DNA of 56,191 bases from an uncultured Bacteroidales bacterium (GTDB lineage: Bacteria; Bacteroidota; Bacteroidia; Bacteroidales; Muribaculaceae). The stretch is from positions 1-56,191 of the forward strand of contig CASBHZ010000011.1 in NCBI GenBank assembly GCA_949123685.1, read 5' to 3'. This document shows, one piece after another, positions 9,037 through 16,644 of the stretch. Each line of letters begins with the position of its first letter. The first letter of the stretch is position 1. The notes under the pieces were generated by a model. The model did not search any database, was not told where the DNA came from, and saw only the letters and a list, made by a program, of their open reading frames with translations. A program made the position numbers and the translations under genes.

Positions 9037-9929
9037 TAAGGTTTGTTAACGCAAAGATCAATATAGGATTGCAGATCGTGAGGCGCAGAAAAGACGGCTA
9101 TCATGATCTGCAAACCGTGTTTTATCCGGTAGGTGTCTATGCCGGCACTCCGGAGAATCCGGTTCAATTCTGCGATGTGTTGGAAATATCGCCATCAAGT
9201 GATGACGGATTGAGATTCGTGTTTACCGGTCGTGAGATTGATTGTCCTGAAGAAAAGAATCTTGTTTGTCGCGCAGCGCATCTGTTCTGGCGAATGAAAG
9301 GGGAGGCACTAAATTCAGGATTGAAATGCAGGGGGGTAACCATAAGACTCCACAAGAATCTTCCGGATGGAGCCGGAATGGGAGGCGGAAGTGCTGACGC
9401 TTCGTTTACTTTATGCGCCCTTAATTCTTTACTATGTGAAGCAGATCGGTTAGATAATGAAAGGTTGGCAGCCTTGGCTCTTGAATTAGGCGCGGACTGT
9501 CCTTTTTTTATTTTTAACAAACCGATGTATGCAGAAGGTGTGGGTGAAAGGCTGATGGATATTCCTCTTGACTTTTCAGGATATTGGCTTTTGTCAGTTA
9601 AACCTCGTGTGCATGTGTCTACAAAAGAGGCTTTTGCAGGGGTAGTTCCCAAGGCAGGGGAGGTTGATTTAAAATGTTTGCCGGACATCCCTGTTGAGCA
9701 GTGGCAGTCGGTTGTAAAAAATGACTTTGAAGATTCTATTTTCCCCCGTTATCCGGAATTGTGCAGAATTAAGGAGCGGTTGATCTCCGCAGGAGCTGTC
9801 TATGCATCGATGAGTGGTAGCGGCAGTTCTATATACGGCATTTTCCGGAATAAGGCTGTTGCAGAGGAGGCGGAATTATGTTTTAAAGGTGAAGAAACTA
9901 TAGAGGGTATATATTTGTTAAAGCTATAG
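9033..9929 (+). CDS. ispE: 4-diphosphocytidyl-2-C-methyl-D-erythritol kinase
   Basis: ATP-dependent kinase of the MEP pathway for isoprenoid precursors; GHMP kinase family, cytoplasmic. The start at 9033 (MIRFVNAKINIGL) is preferred over one 15 bases upstream because it gives the usual N-terminus and an ATGA overlap with the preceding gene. The phosphate-binding motif PDGAGMGGGSADASF is at 111-125 and the GADCPF segment with the family Asp is near 155. 298 residues is about the usual length. Confidence 0.95.
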   Translation: MIRFVNAKINIGLQIVRRRKDGYHDLQTVFYPVGVYAGTPENPVQFCDVLEISPSSDDGLRFVFTGREIDCPEEKNLVCRAAHLFWRMKGEALNSGLKCRGVTIRLHKNLPDGAGMGGGSADASFTLCALNSLLCEADRLDNERLAALALELGADCPFFIFNKPMYAEGVGERLMDIPLDFSGYWLLSVKPRVHVSTKEAFAGVVPKAGEVDLKCLPDIPVEQWQSVVKNDFEDSIFPRYPELCRIKERLISAGAVYASMSGSGSSIYGIFRNKAVAEEAELCFKGEETIEGIYLLKL

Positions 9930-9999
9930 TAGAAGAGATTTTACAATAGAAATCTACAACAGAAGAGTTTAGAAGCTTCTGCTCATTGAAAATCTATTC

Positions 10000-10024
10000 G
10001 AAACCTGTCTCCGAGGCAGGTTTC
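10000..10024 (+). terminator. Hairpin after ispE
   Basis: GAAACCTGTCT (10000-10010) pairs with AGGCAGGTTTC (10014-10024) with one G-U pair and a 3-base loop. The following ATTTATTTT is T-rich but not a clean T-run. Smaller hairpins lie at 9949-9985. Confidence 0.6.
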
Positions 10025-10063
10025 ATTTATTTTAACATAATTTGGCTTATAATTTGAAGTGCT

Positions 10064-10699
10064 ATGGGAAGATTCGACAGAAAAAACAATAAAAAGCATT
10101 ACGACAGAAAGAACAAAGATATGGAAGATAAGAATATAAATCCCGAAGAGATGGCTGAAGACGCTGTAATTGTGGATGATGTCAATTCGACTGTTTCTGA
10201 AAATGAAGAGGCTTCCGAGGAGGTGGCTGAAGAGACGGTATCGCTTGCCGAAGAGAACGAGAAGCTTAAGGCAGAAGTGGAAAAAGAGAAAAAAGAGTAT
10301 CTTTTCCTTATGGCGGAATTTGATAATTTCCGTAAACGCACTCTGAAAGAGAAATCGGAACTAATTAAAAACGCAGCCGAGTCAGCCTTCAAAGGGTTGT
10401 TGCCCATCGTAGACGACTTTGAGCGCGCGTTGAAGGCTACTGAAGATTCGGGCGATGCAACTTCCGTAAGGGAGGGGATGGAACTTATCTATAAGAAGCT
10501 CAAAAAATATATGGAGCAGAACGGCGTGAAGGAGATGGATCCTGAGGATCTCGAATTTGATGCCGACAAGCATGAGGCGATTTCTGCAGTGCCTGTCCCT
10601 GACGAATCTTTGAAAGGAAAGATCATAGACACTGTGGAAAAGGGCTACATGATCAATGACAAGGTGCTGCGGCATGCAAAGGTGGTTGTGGCTCAGTAA
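10064..10699 (+). CDS. grpE: Nucleotide exchange factor GrpE
   Basis: Releases ADP from DnaK in the Hsp70 cycle. Residues 1-70 are a charged, low-complexity N-terminus. Then comes the long coiled coil (EENEKLKAEVEKEKKEYL) leading into the conserved AEFDNFRKRTLKEK block, and the C-terminal beta domain ends in GYMINDKVLRHAKVVV. The first ATG gives 211 residues; an ATG at 10121 would give a shorter form and cannot be excluded. dnaJ follows after 12 bases. dnaK and hrcA are not in the window and no CIRCE element is seen. Confidence 0.95.
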   Translation: MGRFDRKNNKKHYDRKNKDMEDKNINPEEMAEDAVIVDDVNSTVSENEEASEEVAEETVSLAEENEKLKAEVEKEKKEYLFLMAEFDNFRKRTLKEKSELIKNAAESAFKGLLPIVDDFERALKATEDSGDATSVREGMELIYKKLKKYMEQNGVKEMDPEDLEFDADKHEAISAVPVPDESLKGKIIDTVEKGYMINDKVLRHAKVVVAQ

Positions 10700-10711
10700 A
10701 GACAAAACATT

Positions 10712-11908
10712 ATGGCTGAAAAGAGAGATTATTATGAAGTGCTTGGCGTTTCAAAGAATGCCACAGCTGATGAAATAAAGAAGGCTTACCGTAAAAAAGC
10801 GATCCAGTATCATCCGGACCGGAATCCTGGAGACAAGGATGCCGAAGAGAAGTTCAAGGAGGCGGCAGAGGCTTATGGTGTATTGAGCGATGCTGATAAA
10901 CGTGCCCGATATGATCAGTTCGGTCATTCGATGGGACCGCAGGGCTTCGGCGGCGGTTCCGGAGGCTTCGGCGGTTTCAGCGGTTTCGGCGGCGGCATGT
11001 CTATGGAAGATATTTTCGCTACTTTCGGTGACATTTTCGGTGGTCGTTTCGGTGGCGGAGGTTTCGGCGGTGCAGCCGGAGGTCGCCCGCGTCAGCATGT
11101 GAATAAAGGCACGGATTTGCGTATCACCGTCAAGGTCACGCTAAAAGACATAATGAATGGCGTTGACAAGAAGCTCAAGATTCCGAAACTTGTTGCCGAC
11201 CCGATCTGTAAAGGCACCGGAGCGAAAGATGGAACAGCATTCGGCACCTGCCCCCGGTGCCACGGTTCAGGATATATATCCACCGTGCAACAGACTATAA
11301 TGGGTCCGATGGAGAGCCATTCCGTTTGTCCGGAATGTAACGGAGAGGGGAAGATAATCACTGAGCAATGTCCTCATTGTCATGGTCAGGGCGTTGAAAA
11401 GAAAGAGGAGATTGTAAGTTTCCATATTCCGGCAGGTGTTGAGAATGACATGGTCCTGACAATCCGCGGACAGGGTAACGCCCCGCGTCGTGGAGGCGTT
11501 AACGGTGATCTTCTGATAGTGATTCAGGAAGAAAAAGATCCGGAGTTGATCCGAGAAGGGAATGACCTGATCTATAATCTTATGCTTGACTTCCCGACAG
11601 CTGCGCTTGGCGGCACGGCGGAAGTGCCCACGATTGAGGGTAAGGCAAGGTTGAAGATTGCCGCCGGCACGCAGCCCGGTAAGGTGCTTCGCTTGCGGGG
11701 CAAGGGACTTCCGAAAATGAATAGCAACGTAAAAGGTGATTTGCTGGTAAATGTGATGGTATATGTGCCAGAACAGTTGAGTGATGCTGAAAAGGCTGCG
11801 ATAGAAAGCTTGAAGGACACGCCCAATGTGGTGCCGACAAAATCTACGTCGCAGAGGATATTCTCCCGTTTAAGACATATTTTTAATAAAGAGAACAGGG
11901 AAGAATAA
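10712..11908 (+). CDS. dnaJ: Chaperone DnaJ with altered zinc centre
   Basis: Hsp40 co-chaperone that delivers substrates to DnaK and stimulates its ATPase. J domain at 1-70 with HPD at 34-36; Gly/Phe linker to about 130; zinc-finger domain about 155-225; then the two C-terminal beta domains. Of the four CxxCxGxG repeats, the second to fourth are intact ([24 protein letters not shown]). The first reads DPICKGTG, with Asp163 (codon GAC) in place of the first Cys. Zinc centre I would then have three Cys and one Asp. The gene forms an operon with grpE. Confidence 0.95.
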   Translation: MAEKRDYYEVLGVSKNATADEIKKAYRKKAIQYHPDRNPGDKDAEEKFKEAAEAYGVLSDADKRARYDQFGHSMGPQGFGGGSGGFGGFSGFGGGMSMEDIFATFGDIFGGRFGGGGFGGAAGGRPRQHVNKGTDLRITVKVTLKDIMNGVDKKLKIPKLVADPICKGTGAKDGTAFGTCPRCHGSGYISTVQQTIMGPMESHSVCPECNGEGKIITEQCPHCHGQGVEKKEEIVSFHIPAGVENDMVLTIRGQGNAPRRGGVNGDLLIVIQEEKDPELIREGNDLIYNLMLDFPTAALGGTAEVPTIEGKARLKIAAGTQPGKVLRLRGKGLPKMNSNVKGDLLVNVMVYVPEQLSDAEKAAIESLKDTPNVVPTKSTSQRIFSRLRHIFNKENREE

Positions 11909-11956
11909 TGAAGAAGAATAATGAATAGGTAGCTTATTTCTTAAGAAATGCTAAGA

Positions 11957-11990
11957 AAGAGGGAAGTTTTTGCTTCTCTCTTTTTTTTTG
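11957..11990 (+). terminator. Terminator of the grpE-dnaJ operon
   Basis: AAGAGGGAAG (11957-11966) pairs with CTTCTCTCTT (11973-11982), with one G-U pair and a 6-base loop; a long T-run follows. The loop also holds the -35-type TTTG of the next promoter. Confidence 0.8.
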
Positions 11991-12000
11991 TTTAATTTTG
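11969..12000 (+). promoter_or_regulatory. Promoter of the first ECF sigma gene
   Basis: TTTG at 11969-11972, 20-base spacer, TAATTTTG at 11993-12000. The -33 box sits in the loop of the dnaJ terminator, so promoter and terminator share DNA. The start codon is 20 bases downstream of the -7 box. Confidence 0.7.
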
Positions 12001-12019
12001 TTCATATAACTAACTCCAG

Positions 12020-12577
12020 ATGGCTTACACCGCTCCAATAGATGAGAAGCAGCTAATTGAAGACCTGCAGAATCCGAAGACCGCAAAAAAGGCTTTCGAC
12101 ACCTTGATGCGTACTTACGGAGAGCAGGTGTATTGGCAGATACGTAAGATGGTGGAGAGTCATGACGATGCCAATGATCTTTTGCAGAATTGTTTTTTAA
12201 AAGCGTGGAGTAACCTGCATAATTTCCGTGGCGATGCCAAATTGTCGACATGGCTGTATAAGATAGCGATAAACGAGACAATAAATTTCCTGAATAAGGA
12301 ACGTCAGCGCAATAATGTAACGGACGACGGTGATGATTCATTCTTGCTTACTAATATTGAGAGCGATGAATATTTCGATGGCGATCAGTTGCAGGTAGAC
12401 TTCCGCAAGGCGGTAGATACTCTTCCTGAAAAACAGCGGCTTGTCTTCAATATGCGTTATTACGATGATATGAAATATGATCAGATGTCGGAAATATTGG
12501 GAACATCCGTAGGGGCGTTGAAGGCATCGTATCATCATGCAGTCAAGAAACTTACATCAATACTTGGATTGAAATAG
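12020..12577 (+). CDS. ECF-type RNA polymerase sigma factor (Spy-linked)
   Basis: A 185-residue sigma-70 family factor with region 2 (YGEQVYWQIRKMV, DDANDLLQNCFLKAW) and region 4 (LPEKQRLVFNMRYYDDMKYDQMSEILG, then the recognition helix near VGALKASYHHAVKKL). No anti-sigma gene follows directly. The likely partners, an anti-sigma-like membrane protein and a Spy/CpxP-like protein, lie 4.2 kb downstream at 16737-17654, beyond an accessory island. By analogy with such modules it would respond to envelope stress (inference). The element AAATAGTTTCTAA spans its stop codon (12572-12584). Confidence 0.92.
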   Translation: MAYTAPIDEKQLIEDLQNPKTAKKAFDTLMRTYGEQVYWQIRKMVESHDDANDLLQNCFLKAWSNLHNFRGDAKLSTWLYKIAINETINFLNKERQRNNVTDDGDDSFLLTNIESDEYFDGDQLQVDFRKAVDTLPEKQRLVFNMRYYDDMKYDQMSEILGTSVGALKASYHHAVKKLTSILGLK

Positions 12578-12868
12578 TTTCTAAGATATTTGTCAGCCAA
12601 TGAATATGCGCTTGGATAGGTGAAATTCTTTTTGAATCTTTTCCCGTGTTTCTTCATTTGCGACTCAGTCACATAGCTCGGCAGAAGGTCGGCTTCATGA
12701 ATGCTCCTTTGCTTTAAATGAATTCTCTGATATCCTTCAAACTCATTCTGTCATCTGTTGTCGCTAAAACCGACAGCAAACATTGTATTTGCAAAGGGTA
12801 TGACCTTGTCTTGTAATCTTTTGAGAAGATAGTTTTTCTTTTTTGATTACTTTTGTAAAGCAGTTTTT
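12578..12868 (+). other. Gene-free left edge of the accessory island
   Basis: No gene supported on either strand. It contains one copy of the 15-bp sequence CAGTCACATAGCTCG (12666-12680) that recurs at the other side of the AbiE operon, and becomes AT-rich toward the operon. Confidence 0.5.
12666..12680 (+). repeat. 15-bp direct repeat, left copy
   Basis: CAGTCACATAGCTCG, identical and in the same orientation at 15932-15946. The two copies bracket the AbiE-PP2C operon. The T-rich sequence before each copy is also loosely similar. Confidence 0.7.
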
Positions 12869-12996
12869 GTTCACTGTTAAACAGCTGTTCATTTTTAATG
12901 AACGTGTAGAAATAATGAACAAAACTGTTGGCGATTTGGAGTTTGTTCACTATCTTTGCAGTGTTCATTATAAATGAACATAACGATAAAATGAAC
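12869..12996 (+). promoter_or_regulatory. Operator array of the AbiE operon
   Basis: Two identical-type palindromes GTTCATT-N3-AATGAAC lie at 12887-12903 and 12963-12979, centres 76 bp apart. Half-sites GTTCAC (12869, 12945) and AATGAAC (12914, 12990) surround them. The promoter lies between the palindromes and its start point would fall inside the second one. AbiEi-family antitoxins are known to repress their own promoter by binding inverted repeats, which fits this layout. Confidence 0.75.
12928..12958 (+). promoter_or_regulatory. Promoter of the AbiE operon
   Basis: TTG at 12928-12930, 20-base spacer, TATCTTTG at 12951-12958. The expected start is about 12963-12966, inside the downstream operator palindrome. 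Confidence 0.8.
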
Positions 12997-13001
12997 AAAC
13001 T

Positions 13002-14021
13002 ATGGTGTTGACAGAACATGAAACATTGAATTTAGCGTTGAAGGCATTACGGGGAAAATTGATATTACCTGAAACAGCTGTCATTCAAATGGAGAACAAT
13101 CCATACCGGAATTTTTATGCTGTCGTCCGGATTATGAATGTGGATTTTCTATGTGAAGTCAAAAACACGGTGACAACTGCAACTGTCGGTAATGTTGCAA
13201 GTCGCCTAAAAGCATTAGCAGCAGAAAAGCACCCCGTATTGTTGATTGCCAAATATATCACACCAACCGTTATGGAAGATTTGGCAAACAATGGTATCAA
13301 CACGCTTGATTGTGTCGGTAATTGCTATATCAGATATGAAAAAGAGAATAAGGTGATATTTCACCTAACTAATAGAGGAGAAAAAAATACTTTAATGGCG
13401 GAGAAGCCTTATCCGGCATTTCAAGAAGCTGGATTGAAAGTGATTTTTTATCTATTACAGGATATTGCTAATGTAAACAAGCCCTACAGAGAAATACAAG
13501 GGGCAACCGGGATTTCTTTGGGAGCCATTAAGAATGTATTCGATGTCTTGACGGAAAGAAATTTCATCTTGCAAACCAATAGAAGACGAGTTCTCAAAAA
13601 CGTAAACGTTCTTTTCAATCTTTGGGTGGAGAATTACAATCAAGTGTTGAAACCCAGGTTGTTGCTTGGAAAAATGAGTTTTCGAACGAATGACCAGCGG
13701 ATGAATTGGACTGCATTGAAGTTGCCGGAAGGTATGTATTGGGGAGGAGAAGGCGGAGCAAATAAGATAGATGGTTATTTGGACCCCGGGGCATTTGACA
13801 TATATACAGATATTCCTGCTGCAAACCTCCTGAAGACTGGAATGGTAATGCAAAATGAGACTGGAGAGATAAGAATCTATCGGAAATTCTGGAAATGGGA
13901 AACTGACAATCAACTCGTTCCGTTGATGCTTATATATGCGGATTTGAAGGGTAGTGGTAACAGCCGCTGTCAGGAAATGGCAGAAAGACTTTTAGATTAT
14001 GGACTTAAAGATTACAAGTGA
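13002..14021 (+). CDS. AbiEi-family antitoxin / transcriptional regulator
   Basis: A 339-residue protein of the type IV toxin-antitoxin AbiEi family in its Bacteroidetes form. Residues about 1-125 form an alpha/beta domain (CEVKNTVTTAT, PVLLIAKYITP, GINTLDCVGN) that resembles a restriction-endonuclease-like fold with an ExK pair at 52-54 (inference). A winged helix follows at about 143-195 (KPYREIQGATGISLGAIKNV), then a C-terminal region of about 140 residues. Family members neutralise the AbiEii toxin and repress their own operon. The last 23 bases overlap the toxin gene. The DNA is visibly more AT-rich than the flanking core genes, a sign of horizontal origin. Confidence 0.85.
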   Translation: MVLTEHETLNLALKALRGKLILPETAVIQMENNPYRNFYAVVRIMNVDFLCEVKNTVTTATVGNVASRLKALAAEKHPVLLIAKYITPTVMEDLANNGINTLDCVGNCYIRYEKENKVIFHLTNRGEKNTLMAEKPYPAFQEAGLKVIFYLLQDIANVNKPYREIQGATGISLGAIKNVFDVLTERNFILQTNRRRVLKNVNVLFNLWVENYNQVLKPRLLLGKMSFRTNDQRMNWTALKLPEGMYWGGEGGANKIDGYLDPGAFDIYTDIPAANLLKTGMVMQNETGEIRIYRKFWKWETDNQLVPLMLIYADLKGSGNSRCQEMAERLLDYGLKDYK

Positions 14022-14847
14022 GAAAATAGCCAATCCGATATTAGTGGAATTACTGGAGAAACTGACGGATAGTTTCAATCGTATGGGGCGAGAATTTTAT
14101 ATTATCGGAGCAACAGCCCGTGATATAATTATCCGTCAGCTTATCGGTACTACTTCCGGCAGAAAGACAAAAGATTTGGACATTGCAATTGCAATACCTG
14201 ATTGGAGTGTCTTCGATGAAATCAAAGAAAGACTTGTTGCCGATGGTTTTCAGAAATCACAACATATGCACCAACGATTCTATTATGGTGAATATGAATT
14301 GGATGTTGTTCCGTATGGTGTTGCCAAAGAAGATGATAACATTTATTGGCCACCCGAAGAAGAGATTGCGATGTCAGTGAAGGGGTTTGATGAAGTGCTT
14401 TCTGAGGCTATTATTGTTAATATAGATGATGAATTTGATATAAAGATAGCCTCTCTTCATGGTCTGTTCCTTCTGAAATTTAATGCATGGTTGGATAGGA
14501 ACATCGAAACGAGCAAAGATGCGGAAGATATGTCATTTATCTTGTCCAACTATTTCATGGCTAACCTTGACCGTAATGTTTATCCGGAAGTTTATGATTG
14601 GGAAAAATTCGATGAATATATTGTCGGAGGATATTGGCTTGCCAAAGATTTGTTACATCTTCTTACCAAAGAGCAGATAAGCTATTATAAGGGCTGCATT
14701 AAAAGGGAACTTGAGAAAGATGATGAGAGCAGGCTTTTAAATCAAATTATAGAACATAATTATGGTTTGACATACGAAACTGTAAAGGATACTTGGCAAA
14801 CCATTGCAGATGTTTTTCAAAAAGCGATAGAGGATGAAAACGATTGA
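13999..14847 (+). CDS. AbiEii-family nucleotidyltransferase toxin
   Basis: A 282-residue toxin candidate of the AbiEii/MenT-like nucleotidyltransferase family. N-terminal motif IIGATARD (35-42) and catalytic Asp pair in TKDLDIAI (Asp59, Asp61) are intact. Relatives transfer nucleotides to tRNA acceptor ends or other targets and stop translation. Thr57 lies two residues before the first catalytic Asp, where, as I recall, mycobacterial MenT3 carries the phosphorylated Ser78. The gene overlaps the antitoxin gene by 23 bases and the phosphatase gene by 14 bases, so all three are translationally coupled. Confidence 0.85.
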   Translation: MDLKITSEKIANPILVELLEKLTDSFNRMGREFYIIGATARDIIIRQLIGTTSGRKTKDLDIAIAIPDWSVFDEIKERLVADGFQKSQHMHQRFYYGEYELDVVPYGVAKEDDNIYWPPEEEIAMSVKGFDEVLSEAIIVNIDDEFDIKIASLHGLFLLKFNAWLDRNIETSKDAEDMSFILSNYFMANLDRNVYPEVYDWEKFDEYIVGGYWLAKDLLHLLTKEQISYYKGCIKRELEKDDESRLLNQIIEHNYGLTYETVKDTWQTIADVFQKAIEDEND

Positions 14848-15475
14848 GTTCAAAACTATTAGTTACTCCGGTAAGGATAAGACTAATGAGGATTATATCT
14901 TATGTCATAAGTTGTCCAACAATACTCTTATCGCGATCCTTGCAGATGGTATGGGAGGTTTGTCTTATGGTACAGAAGCTGCAAAAATCGTATCAGAATC
15001 CGTATTGATCACAATCCTTAACAAGATTCAGGGATGTTTCCCGGAAGACGTATTGCGTATGGCATTTGATGCCGCCGATATTGCTATATCTAAAAAATGC
15101 AGGGAATTGAAATGTAAGATGGGAACCGCTGTAACCGTCGTTTTGATGATTGATGATTCTTTGTATTACGCATGGCAGGGCAATGTGAGGCTTTATAAGG
15201 CATGTAATGGAGAAACAATATTGTTGACCACAGACCATGTCGTAGCTGAGGCAGGCGGTACATTCTTGACACGATGTATCAATGGAAAGGGATATCGGGA
15301 TAATGTTCCAATCAAGCAAGAAAAGTTGGAACAAGCCGAAAGAATATTCATCTGTTCTGATGGCTTTTATCAAAAAATAAACTTGAATGCCATAGTGAAA
15401 CAGGATATAGAATTTACATCCGATGGAGTTTTTGAAGATGACGCTTCATTGATTGAGGTAAAAACATTGGATTAA
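14834..15475 (+). CDS. PP2C-type protein phosphatase in a toxin-antitoxin operon
   Basis: A 213-residue PP2C (PPM) Ser/Thr phosphatase, short but with the main motifs present: KTNED (16-20), ADGMGG (37-42), the GTAVTVVL strand (97-104), ICSDGF with Asp176, and a C-terminal DDASLIEV (202-209) matching the DNxT metal motif in weaker form (Asp-Asp-Ala). No signal peptide or membrane segment; cytoplasmic. It is the third gene of the AbiE operon and overlaps the toxin by 14 bases. A phosphatase is not a standard part of AbiE systems; a role in removing a phosphate from toxin or antitoxin is an inference. Confidence 0.88.
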   Translation: MKTIEFKTISYSGKDKTNEDYILCHKLSNNTLIAILADGMGGLSYGTEAAKIVSESVLITILNKIQGCFPEDVLRMAFDAADIAISKKCRELKCKMGTAVTVVLMIDDSLYYAWQGNVRLYKACNGETILLTTDHVVAEAGGTFLTRCINGKGYRDNVPIKQEKLEQAERIFICSDGFYQKINLNAIVKQDIEFTSDGVFEDDASLIEVKTLD

Positions 15476-15931
15476 AGATTTAATTCGTGATTTTTGCGTA
15501 TTTTATGCAAAATATCAATCTTAATTTCCAAAATAAGGATTTTATGCTCCAGCCGAGGAACGGCTCCATGACTACGGCAAAGGATTAATCTGCCCTACCG
15601 TGGTAGAGCAATACGCCTACAATACTGTTTAGTCCTTCCGGAGTCCTTTCCGCGAATCCGAATGAATACGGTGCTAAATCCCGATAGAGTTCAATTCCGG
15701 ACTTGCCGTTGGAGTCTTTGCATCAAGATAAAGAGTTATTTGAAAGCATGAGGAATATAGTGATTTTCTCTGTATAAAATTTCTTTTATAGAAAAAAACT
15801 TCTATAAAAATATTTTTCTACAATCTGGCAAAGACTTTGTTCAACTATTCTTCATCCATCCTTGTGCCACAGGCATCATGGTATGCTCCGCCAAAATCTC
15901 ACGAATTTTTGGAATATTTCTCATATTCTGT

Positions 15932-15946
15932 CAGTCACATAGCTCG
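15932..15946 (+). repeat. 15-bp direct repeat, right copy
   Basis: Identical to 12666-12680. Both copies point the same way and lie about 3.27 kb apart on either side of the AbiE operon. Confidence 0.7.
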
Positions 15947-16090
15947 CTATGTTCCTTTCTCAATATTGAAAATATACTCAAAATCTTAACGATGAAAAAA
16001 GTTTAAATCAATTCAAATGTGTTTGATGAGATCATTTATTTACTAGGGTGTTCAGTTTGATGTTCCCAATTCCATCCGATAAATCACCAT

Positions 16091-16111
16091 TTATCGAACC
16101 CGGTTCGATAA
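16091..16111. repeat. Perfect palindrome with one-base spacer
   Basis: TTATCGAACC, one base, GGTTCGATAA. This could be a protein-binding site; it is not part of a tRNA, since no matching cloverleaf surrounds it. Confidence 0.5.
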
Positions 16112-16265
16112 GGTAAAAAGTATAAGGTAAGAAGTATGATTCAACACGCCAGAAAACTGGCAGTGAATAACAGCTACGACTTGACACCCTCATATATTAT
16201 CACATAATTAAATATAACAACCTTTTATGCAACTCTGTGTTATGCTTTTCGTGACAATTATCTAA

Positions 16266-16427
16266 CTTGAAATTTATAATGTCGGATATATAGCCAGATG
16301 TTTTGATGACTTGGCAGGAGCATTTCGATTGTTGAGAAATGCCGGTTTGAAAATGGAACATGAAACTGAACATTCTATTTATTTACCGGATAAATTCATA
16401 GATAGACATAGAGTTTTTAATACTTGA
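16266..16427 (+). pseudogene. Remnant of a coding gene (C-terminal piece)
   Basis: An open frame of 53 codons without a usable start, preceded by a stop. The translation is protein-like (DDLAGAFRLLRNAGL, then HSIYLPDKFIDRHRVF) and its stop lies within the stem of a strong terminator, as at the end of a real gene. This fits the 3' end of a decayed gene. I do not recognise the family. Confidence 0.5.
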
Positions 16428-16466
16428 ATGCGGCCGGTTTCGCAACCAGCCGCATTCAAGTGTTTT
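16422..16466 (+). terminator. Strong terminator hairpin
   Basis: A perfect 13-bp outer stem (16422-16434 with 16449-16461), plus an inner GGTT/AACC stem, followed by GTTTT. It starts inside the last codons of the gene remnant. Confidence 0.8.
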
Positions 16467-16544
16467 CCATAATACTTTTTCGAACTAACCTAACATCATG
16501 AAACGATTTTCTTTGTATCTATATAACGTTGTTCAAGTAAAAAA

Positions 16545-16644
16545 GTTTTCAGTTTTCGGTTTTCAGTTTTCAGATTTGATTATGAAAGTAGGTTTTCGGT
16601 TTTCAGTTTTCGGATTTGGTTCTGAAAACTGAAAACTGAAAACC
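16545..16644. repeat. GTTTTCAG/GTTTTCGG tandem and inverted repeat
   Basis: Tandem 9-base units GTTTTC(A/G)GT occur in two blocks, 16545-16578 and 16592-16618, each ending in GATTTG. An inverted block lies at 16622-16644. The second block (16591-16613) and the inverted block form a 23-bp stem in which the only irregularities are G-U pairs. It lies between the island debris and the anti-sigma-like gene. Confidence 0.7.

Larger units (their letters stand above)
15476..16265. other. Gene-free debris downstream of the AbiE operon
   Basis: No intact gene. Seen: a 31-codon open frame at 15537-15632 (+) encoding a protein-like segment containing HDYGKGLICPTVV, ended by TAG and probably a gene remnant; a 27-codon minus-strand frame at 15841-15924 (MRNIPKIREILAEH at its start); a second copy of the 15-bp direct repeat (15932-15946); and a 10-bp palindrome at 16091-16111. 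The stretch 15770-15830 is very AT-rich. Confidence 0.5.

Noticed and set aside
16091..16111. tRNA gene around the GGTTCGATAA sequence
   Set aside because: No acceptor stem or cloverleaf can be formed; the sequence is a simple palindrome.
16545..16644. Possible CRISPR array
   Set aside because: Units are 9 bases, mostly contiguous, with no spacers, and no cas genes are present.
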